A DNA stretch of 64,000 nt from Arthrobotrys musiformis. Its lineage: Eukaryota; Ascomycota; Orbiliomycetes; Orbiliales; Orbiliaceae. The stretch spans positions 434,001 through 498,000 of the forward strand of contig JAVHJL010000005.1 in NCBI GenBank assembly GCA_036971715.1. The letters are read 5' to 3'. The position numbers and the translations under genes were made by a program. Shown piece by piece: positions 57,569-64,000 of the stretch; position 1 is the first letter of the stretch, and each line of letters opens with the position of its first letter. The notes under the pieces were generated by a model. It did no database searches and was not told the DNA's origin. It saw only the letters and a program-made list of their open reading frames with translations.

Positions 57569-58123
57569 ATGAAGCTCTCAATCATCGTCCTCTCCGCTAT
57601 TGTAGCGGTAGCATCGTCGTACCCTAGCTCGCCTGATGGTATGACTTCAGTTCTTTACGTCCCATTGATATCCATCTCCTTCAACGCTTGCAAAGCCTCC
57701 TAGTGATTATTTACTGACATAGCTTTTAGCCAAGTCAGAAGGTCGAGAAATTGCACCCGCCCAGATCCAGCTAAATGACGAACAGCCTATCGCCCAAGGT
57801 AAGTGAATGTTAGGCCCGTTGAAGGCAGAGGGTGGTGCTGCGCAGGAGACAATTTACTTACAAAATCTAACTCTAAAAAAAACAGACAAAACTCCCAAGC
57901 CAACCGTCGCAGACAAATTTGGTAAAATGTCAAGATGCGGCCAACGTAAGTTGCCCTTAACTCCAACCTCGTTTTGAAACAGATCCAGCGCGCGAGGCTC
58001 GTCTACGCATTCACGTATACGCTAATCTTTTATTTGTTGCGACTAGCCTGCGACTATGATCTCGACTGCGAAGGTGGCGGAATTGGGCATTGCTATGCAT
58101 GTTTTAGAGGGCAGTGCAGTTAA
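57569..58123 (+). CDS. Small secreted cysteine-rich protein (91 aa), knottin-like
   Basis: Assembled by hand because no single exon is long enough to stand out: 57569-57638, 57730-57798, 57886-57945, 58047-58123. All three introns (91, 87, 101 nt) are GT-AG and in phase 1. The product starts with a signal peptide (MKLSIIVLSAIVAVASSYP), has a charged 45-residue spacer, and ends in a compact module with six cysteines spaced C-x3-C-x5-C-x7-C-x2-C-x4-C (CGQPCDYDLDC ... CYACFRGQCS). Small size, secretion and even cysteine number suggest three disulfides in a knottin or EGF-like fold, as in effector-like or antimicrobial peptides. Target and function are unknown. Three same-phase introns in 276 coding nt are strong evidence of a real gene. 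Confidence 0.8.
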
Positions 58124-59068
58124 GCATCAGAGTAGGAATATTGAATAGAATGTCAAGCAGTTGTGTTATAGTTGGATTTAATACATAAATACCCAAGTCC
58201 ATACTAACTTAATACCGGCCACTTTCTTGTCATCTGGAACCAATCCCGAAACCTTTAAACGGAATAGAATCTAGAAATGCGAGAAATAATCTATAGGGGA
58301 TGGGTGCATAGAGAACTTAGCACCCCGTGTGAACAACGTTGGTGCATTATATAAGCCTTCTGGGCAACGTTGTAATTCGAAAACTTCCAACCAACGAATT
58401 TTGAGACGGCCTATTATATTATGGCGCATTGTAATAGCACACTTTTTCATTTACCTGGCTTCAATCTGGAGCAAGTATTTTATTATCAAAGGGTTTTAAA
58501 ACACTAACATATTATGCAAATTTTGGGATAAAATAAGAGACTTGTGCGCACATGTGTGTGTTGGCGTCGACTTAGAGCCGTACTGTAAGTAGGTAGACCA
58601 GTACTAAGCGTGGATTTTAACGTGGAGGATACAAATACGTATGCGTTCTCTTCCTAGAGATATGTTCAAGCTGGGGTAGACGTGCTGCCCAGTTGCCGTC
58701 AGGGCTAGGATTACGACCTCCAATACGTATATGCTACACAAAGCCACATTCTTTCGGGCTCTCTACTGATAACCCGGCCTACGGATCCCGGCAATATACC
58801 ACCATCTTCTCACTTCTCACTCTAGCTCTTCTTTCCTTCTTTGAAATTCCCTTCTTTCTTTTGTCAAAAAAGGAAGCCCTATACGTCCTTTTACAACTTT
58901 TCTGAATATTCTTAGTAAAATTTAAACTATCGGTATACCGCAGCTGTATAGATATATGACTATATCAATACGTATTAATACCTATAGCCTAACTGGTGTG
59001 TGAAGCTCGGACACAACAAACTCAAGCTCAAGGCTCATATATAGCTATATAGTACCTCAGTGTTAACC
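58124..59068. other. Intergenic region
   Basis: 0.95 kb, AT-rich, between two secreted-protein genes. A TATATATAGCTATATAGTACC stretch at 59037-59057 lies just before the next ATG and may be its promoter. Confidence 0.5.
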
Positions 59069-60235
59069 ATGATTATATCACCAATTCCCGCGAGGTCGGG
59101 CACGATATCGATCTCCATACCTCGCCTCCTATGTTTAATAGAAATAGCAATATTCTTTCTCGGCGTGGCCTCCGTTGCCGCCCAAGTTGAAAGTTCAGCT
59201 TGGGGCCTCGATATAGTCCCTCAAACCACAACAGCCACCCCGAGCCACCGCGAGACCACCCCGAGCCAACCTACACATACAGTTCCGGATCCGACGCAAC
59301 CTTCAATGTTTGAACCCTTTGATTGCCCCCCGGACATATTCTTCATCAAAGGAAGCGAGATTGTTGCATTCGACTTTAGCACCATAAATATAAACACAGG
59401 CGAAAACTTCAACCAAACTGTCGACAGCGTGCTAAAGAAAACCGTCATGCCGCTGAAGCCGCAACATAACGAATCTATAGGTCAGATAGGCGCTATCGGC
59501 TACAACCCTCTTGACAATTACCTGTACGCGGTGGACAATACGAACTTGAATCTATTGAAAATAGCAGCCGACGGATCTGTCAGAAAAGTTATGCACTGGT
59601 TAGGCCTTGCGGGTTCCAAACTGGGAGATATCGACAACAAGGGCAAATTTCGAATTTCTGATGGGATTGGGGGTGCATCTTCTGGAATCAATGTTAACGA
59701 TCGGATGAATTTTGTAGAAATTGATTTGAATCCTCACCTTGGAGCTTACGGTACAGTCTTAAGAGCGGAGGTCCACCCCATTCTATATTCGCCTCCAGGT
59801 CCCGGGCTAGGGGATTGGGCATCTATTGCTGGGGGCAACCTAATGTGGCTGTTCAACTCACATGAGGGGAAAGAAACTATTCTATCAATAGATCTCAATC
59901 CTTTGGAACGTGCTAACACAACACCATGGGCGGAATGGAATCCAGATGGACCGGACATACAAGGCACCAATAATGATTGGAATTTCTGTGTTGCAAAAGA
60001 TTCTGGACAGGTATTTTGTATGAGAAAAGATGGCGAGTTCCGGGTGATCGGTGGTTTGCAACCTGAGACGGATTGGGCCCCTAGAGTCCTTTCGGGATCT
60101 CGGATTCCGAGTGGAGAGCTCCAAGACATCTCCTCAAATGCGGCGCATTGCGCTCGGAGTAGCACTGGCTTTCTTGAGACGAGAGCTAGATGGTCAGGTG
60201 TAAAGGGGATCGCACCTGTTGTTTTTCAACAATAA
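59069..60235 (+). CDS. Secreted DUF6923-type beta-propeller protein
   Basis: Single exon, 388 aa from the ATG at 59069; the frame is open further upstream only from a GTG. A hydrophobic segment at residues 19-38 (LLCLIEIAIFFLGVASVAAQ), after an unusually long polar start, is a signal peptide or anchor. A Thr/Pro/Ser linker (TTTATPSHRETTPSQPTHTV) precedes the globular part: FDCPPDIFFIKGSEIVAFDF, IGAIGYNPLDNYLYAVDNTN, LLKIAADGSVRKV, LGDIDNKGKF and DWASIAGGNLMWL, which fit the repeated blades of DUF6923. Function of the family is unknown to me. Potential N-glycosylation sites (NFNQT, HNES) agree with secretion. Confidence 0.75.
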   Translation: MIISPIPARSGTISISIPRLLCLIEIAIFFLGVASVAAQVESSAWGLDIVPQTTTATPSHRETTPSQPTHTVPDPTQPSMFEPFDCPPDIFFIKGSEIVAFDFSTININTGENFNQTVDSVLKKTVMPLKPQHNESIGQIGAIGYNPLDNYLYAVDNTNLNLLKIAADGSVRKVMHWLGLAGSKLGDIDNKGKFRISDGIGGASSGINVNDRMNFVEIDLNPHLGAYGTVLRAEVHPILYSPPGPGLGDWASIAGGNLMWLFNSHEGKETILSIDLNPLERANTTPWAEWNPDGPDIQGTNNDWNFCVAKDSGQVFCMRKDGEFRVIGGLQPETDWAPRVLSGSRIPSGELQDISSNAAHCARSSTGFLETRARWSGVKGIAPVVFQQ

Positions 60236-63200
60236 TCCTCGCCGGCTGGCTTGGCTTCGAGATGTATTTCACGGGTTTTTTACGCTTCAATTCTCACGTC
60301 GGTCTGGTTTCACGCGTTAGCTATATTATTCATTTCAATGTTACTTTGCGATTATAGATGTACATGTACATATGTTGTATGCACGGGTATGTAAACTAAT
60401 GGGCTACCTCGCCTTATTACTTCTCTGTAGCCATGATTCTATTCCGAAGGTGACAGTGTTTAGAAAATAGATAGAAAATTTGTGTGCCTGAACGGAAACG
60501 TTATAACGTTAGTAAAAGCATAGTTGATCTCAGTTGCTGCCCTGACGTAGGGGAGTATGCATGGTTGGTCATGCATGTAAATGACAAAGGTGTTAGTAGC
60601 ATGGTTTTTACTTGAGACATAGCGAGCATATATATCCCATATATGTAAATAGATATCTGTTACTTTATTTCCTCTGGTCAGCTACCTAGTATAGGACCGA
60701 TGAATCGTAGCCTAGGTTGCCTAAGTTCACAACGCTGATTATATATATGATCAATCGTCATGCTTGAAAGAGGTGAGGTTCATGAATTCAGCTAAGCGGG
60801 AGCCTAGTCAGAAAAATAGGTGAATAGGGCCTATAGGGCATGCTTTAAGTCTTTTACTTTCCTTTGAACCCGAACCTGAATGAACCCTATATATATAAAC
60901 CTTTTGAGCCGGTTTTCCTCACAATCATATATTATAATATAATCACCTTCGACCAACCAATTGCAAAACTAGATTTATAAAATATATTTTTGGGGGACAC
61001 GGGGTACCGGTGCGACACAACGGATAATAATTTATTGATTCGATGGAGAAAGGCCCTTCTTTGAAGCCTTGTTCTTTGGTAAGTATCAGCACACAGAAAG
61101 AATGTTGTGTTTTGGAAGTTTCATGAGTTGTGGCCCTTTGGCCGTGAATCTTGTGATTTAAGCGACTTGTGCTGCAGCCTAGCATGCACTGTGCTTCGAT
61201 TCGCGTGAAGTGCATGTTCTTTTACCATCGGGCTCATGGCAGTCGGATGTTCTTATCCGAATCTGTGTGCTCTCGCTCGCTTTCATTCTTTGGGGAATTT
61301 AAACCAAGCAGGGCAAGTGGGATATCATGTGCGACCTCAGTTCCGGCGGCGCCGTGTAGCACCCCGGAACTAGACCAGTTTAACCTATACTACTGGCGCT
61401 ATAGCCTTGATCTGGAGCGCTGTAGCTAGCTATATTAGACATGGCTTTAAAGAATTAGACAGAATACGTATCCAGACTCTCGTTTTAACTACCATTTGGG
61501 ACTCGAGCTACCGTTAACTAATTCCAGAAACGAAGAGGCTCTCGACTCGAGGCGAAAAGTGGCTTCGGCGCCTAGATGTCGCGGTGGGAGCCTAGAACTC
61601 GCTTTACTTCGGTGAAACCGGCGTCGTAGGATTTTTTTTCGAAGCGGTCACCAAATGTGGTAAATTTATCAATGACTGGGTTGTTCCCCTTGAGATATAT
61701 CGAAAAGAATGATGAAGTGAATCATGGGGATTTCGACAGAGCATTCGAACGCTTGGGTAGTTCGAGGCGATAATATTGGTACTATTCCAGCAACCGAGCA
61801 CGATGATGCATGTCTCTACCTAACCATCGGTATGGGATTGATGAAAGTATATATTAGCGTGAGCTAACTAAAATCGTTCTAGTCCGTTAGTTGAAGAGGA
61901 ATTGATTATAATACCTGAGTTCAGTACCCAACCTAACCCTTTATAAGTCTTTCTATAAGTATATAGCTGGCCGGAATTTGGGATCCGAGGAACTTTATAT
62001 AGATCCGCCGGTTGATCGGTGATCGTACGTGTATATATATATCGATGACTAGCATTGGCAATACGATTTAAGTTTTTAATTATCCAACATTGGTTGTACT
62101 AACGTTCATAGTATCGCGGTATATCGATAACGGATAGTAAAGCAGGGACTAAACAGTACCTGGTAAGCCAGCCTTGTAGATGTCTGGTTTAGTGGGTAGG
62201 ATCAATTCCGAGAGTGTCAAAGTGGGCCAGTACAGCCTGTAGCCTTTCAGATAGCCTAGTGTTTAGGGCGGGTTTCGACTTTCCGAACATAGTTTCCGCA
62301 AAGTGTGCCATTGACGTTGGCGCCCCACAAACACCGAACGTGCAGATAAAAGTCCGAATGTATGATTACTATACACACAGCCCTTTGACAGCCTTGCACA
62401 ATAGTGTATATCCCAATCGCTTGTATCCGCGCCTCATACACCTTCATTCAATATTCAATGGGTAAATTCCGTATCAGTTGCGGCACCCCATGCCCGTTCG
62501 CAACCAAAGTTCTGGAGGCCCACCGTGAATCGGGATTATATTAGAATATATTATTATTAAATTCTAGTATATTTGCATATTAAGATTAAATCTTTTAAAT
62601 ATTGCGCGGCGCAAAAACAGGTCCATGGCCATTAACTTTATAATTAAATTCCGGTTGTTCTCTTAGCAATGTCATCCGATGCAGTGTATTCGTAAGTATT
62701 ACCATACTTAGCGCCGATTTTATAACCTAAAATGACATAAAGTCTCTGAGTTCTGTCCCTTCTAGTTAGCCTTGAGGCTAGAATGCAAAATGTCTTTTTG
62801 AAGGGCTAAAGATTCATGGACTTATGCGGTCTTGTGGGCCTGCCGCGTGCCTACTAAAGGATAAAACAGTTAACTGGCCTCGCTGCTAGGAAATGCAAAA
62901 ATAGAGGAGCCGAACAAGGATTTGGGTTATAATATTACCTTTATCGTTTTTTATTTTGTCTTTGATTTTATAGCACAGTTAGTTGCATCAGTAGTCAGAA
63001 AACATAAGCTGTCAACGTTCCAATGACCCGGCAGCTGCAGACTAACTATGACAAAAATGAAAAGGTACAAAATAGATCGAACTATTACATAAGTATGTAA
63101 TATCGACGATCCGATTTCGAGGGTATATGGACCCCGCTATGGATTGCCGTAACTGGTCAAGTATGAACGGATATCCGGGCCCCATGTTCGCTCGTGGGTA

Positions 63201-63786
63201 TAGCCTTCGCGCTTCGCACATTCGCACTCTGTTATAGAAACCAGATTTTCGATATTACACACACGCTAGCACTTCGCTTCGAGGCTAGGTAGATACGAAA
63301 GGATTCAGTTTCAAAACTAGTAAACTCGGTGTTTCGGTTCCGCACTGCGTCGATGGGTAAGAATATCCGTCTATCGATTATCTTAGCCAGAAATATCCCA
63401 AGTCGACCAGGTATATTCTCGGAATCTTGAGATCTTAGAAAGGTCGATATACCAATTATGCAGAAGAGCGTTTACATCGGGGATTTCACTATGGGGTTTA
63501 GGACTTCTTGGTCAGTACTCACGTGTAGGGTCCATTATTGAAAGTTAATCCTCTAACTTGGAGATGTATCGACGCCGTAGGGTCTATATAAACCTTGGCT
63601 CACGATCCCAATTACACACCTTTCTCGACCAGAGCGCACACATTCCTTCCATTGCTCATAGCCAACTTCACAGCCCCGACGGCATTGCATAGAGTACTCA
63701 CAGTCTTTCGTTTTACGATAACGATCTTTCGTCTTCAAACCCACCGCTCTTTTTAGATTCCCGCTGTCTACAACCCTATTCGCACA
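60236..63786. other. Long AT-rich gene-poor region
   Basis: 3.55 kb without a supported gene; several parts are almost pure A/T (62540-62600). Frames at 60943-61429 and 62214-62465 show no family signature and no consistent splice sites. It might hold decayed elements beyond recognition by eye. Confidence 0.5.
63585..63592 (+). promoter_or_regulatory. Candidate TATA box for the Egh16-like gene
   Basis: TATATAAA about 195 bp upstream of the ATG at 63787, followed by a C/T-rich leader (63610-63780). Confidence 0.35.
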
Positions 63787-64000
63787 ATGTATTCGAAAAT
63801 CTCCTCCCGTGCATTCGTTGCAGCCGTCCTATTCGGAGTTTTGCAACCGGTCTCCGCACATGTCCGTTTCGTCGACGTCGTCGGAAACCAAAACCCAAGC
63901 GCCCACGGTGAAAAACTCGGCCATCTTTCCTGGATCGAAGTGAAAGACCACGGACCAGGGCAATACCCCGCACAATGGGACACCACCGTTTTCAGCAACC
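63787..64000 (+). CDS. Secreted Egh16-like (DUF3129) protein, 5' part
   Basis: The frame opens at ATG 63787 and runs off the window after 71 codons. It begins with a signal peptide (MYSKISSRAFVAAVLFGVLQPVSA) followed by mature HVRFVDVVGNQNPSAHGEKL and, near the edge, QWDTTVFSN. The mature start with His after the cleavage site, a VxVxG turn and a P-x-Q-x-DTTVFS segment recall the appressorium-associated Egh16/Gas1 (DUF3129) family. The usual TPRDGT motif is not evident in the visible part, so the family call is tentative; secretion is well supported. Confidence 0.5.
   Translation, partial: MYSKISSRAFVAAVLFGVLQPVSAHVRFVDVVGNQNPSAHGEKLGHLSWIEVKDHGPGQYPAQWDTTVFSN

Noticed and set aside
60943..61429. 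Opposing frames of about 90 codons in the AT-rich gap
   Set aside because: No conserved motif on either strand; length is within chance.

Overview
The window is about 64 kb of nuclear DNA from a filamentous ascomycete (Pezizomycotina). The evidence is many short GT-AG introns (mostly 55-110 nt, often with TACTAAC-like branch sites), genes closely spaced on both strands, and fungal families such as an ADP1-type ABC transporter, a NACHT STAND protein with a DUF7708-like N-terminus, DUF1769, DUF6923 and an Egh16-like secreted protein. The lineage could be Orbiliomycetes or Pezizomycetes, but that is a guess. Exon joins were worked out by hand; in every multi-exon model the exon lengths and phases add up to an open frame.

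Layout. 0-2 kb: the 5' end of RMI1 (minus) and PNO1 (plus) share a short divergent promoter that carries an 11-unit 9-bp minisatellite. 2.1-7.7 kb: a ten-exon NACHT-ankyrin NLR-like gene (minus), then a 2.3-kb gap. 10-18 kb: NMT1, ERV14 (cornichon) and a membrane-anchored ZZ/EF-hand protein. 19.5-23 kb: accessory genes, namely a matrixin-like protein whose catalytic Glu is His and an orphan kinase-associated domain with no kinase. 23.6-34.7 kb: DUF1769 protein, AMP deaminase, the monothiol glutaredoxin GRX3/4 with iron-regulator-like motifs upstream, and RIC8. 34.8-42.7 kb: a protein with two F-box-like segments and an ADP1-type ABCG transporter. 42.7-47.2 kb: a long gene-poor stretch with a possible gene relic. 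47-56.3 kb: a conserved Ser/Pro-rich protein, DNA polymerase kappa, an uncharacterised protein and RCF1. 57.5-64 kb: a secreted-protein block with a 91-aa cysteine-rich peptide, a DUF6923 protein and the start of an Egh16-like protein, separated by AT-rich DNA.

Most genes are unrelated housekeeping functions: ribosome assembly, N-myristoylation, ER export, purine metabolism, iron sensing, G-alpha chaperoning, translesion synthesis and respiratory supercomplexes. Accessory material lies at 2-9 kb, 19-23 kb, 43-47 kb and 57-64 kb. No rRNA, tRNA, CRISPR array or intact transposon was recognised.
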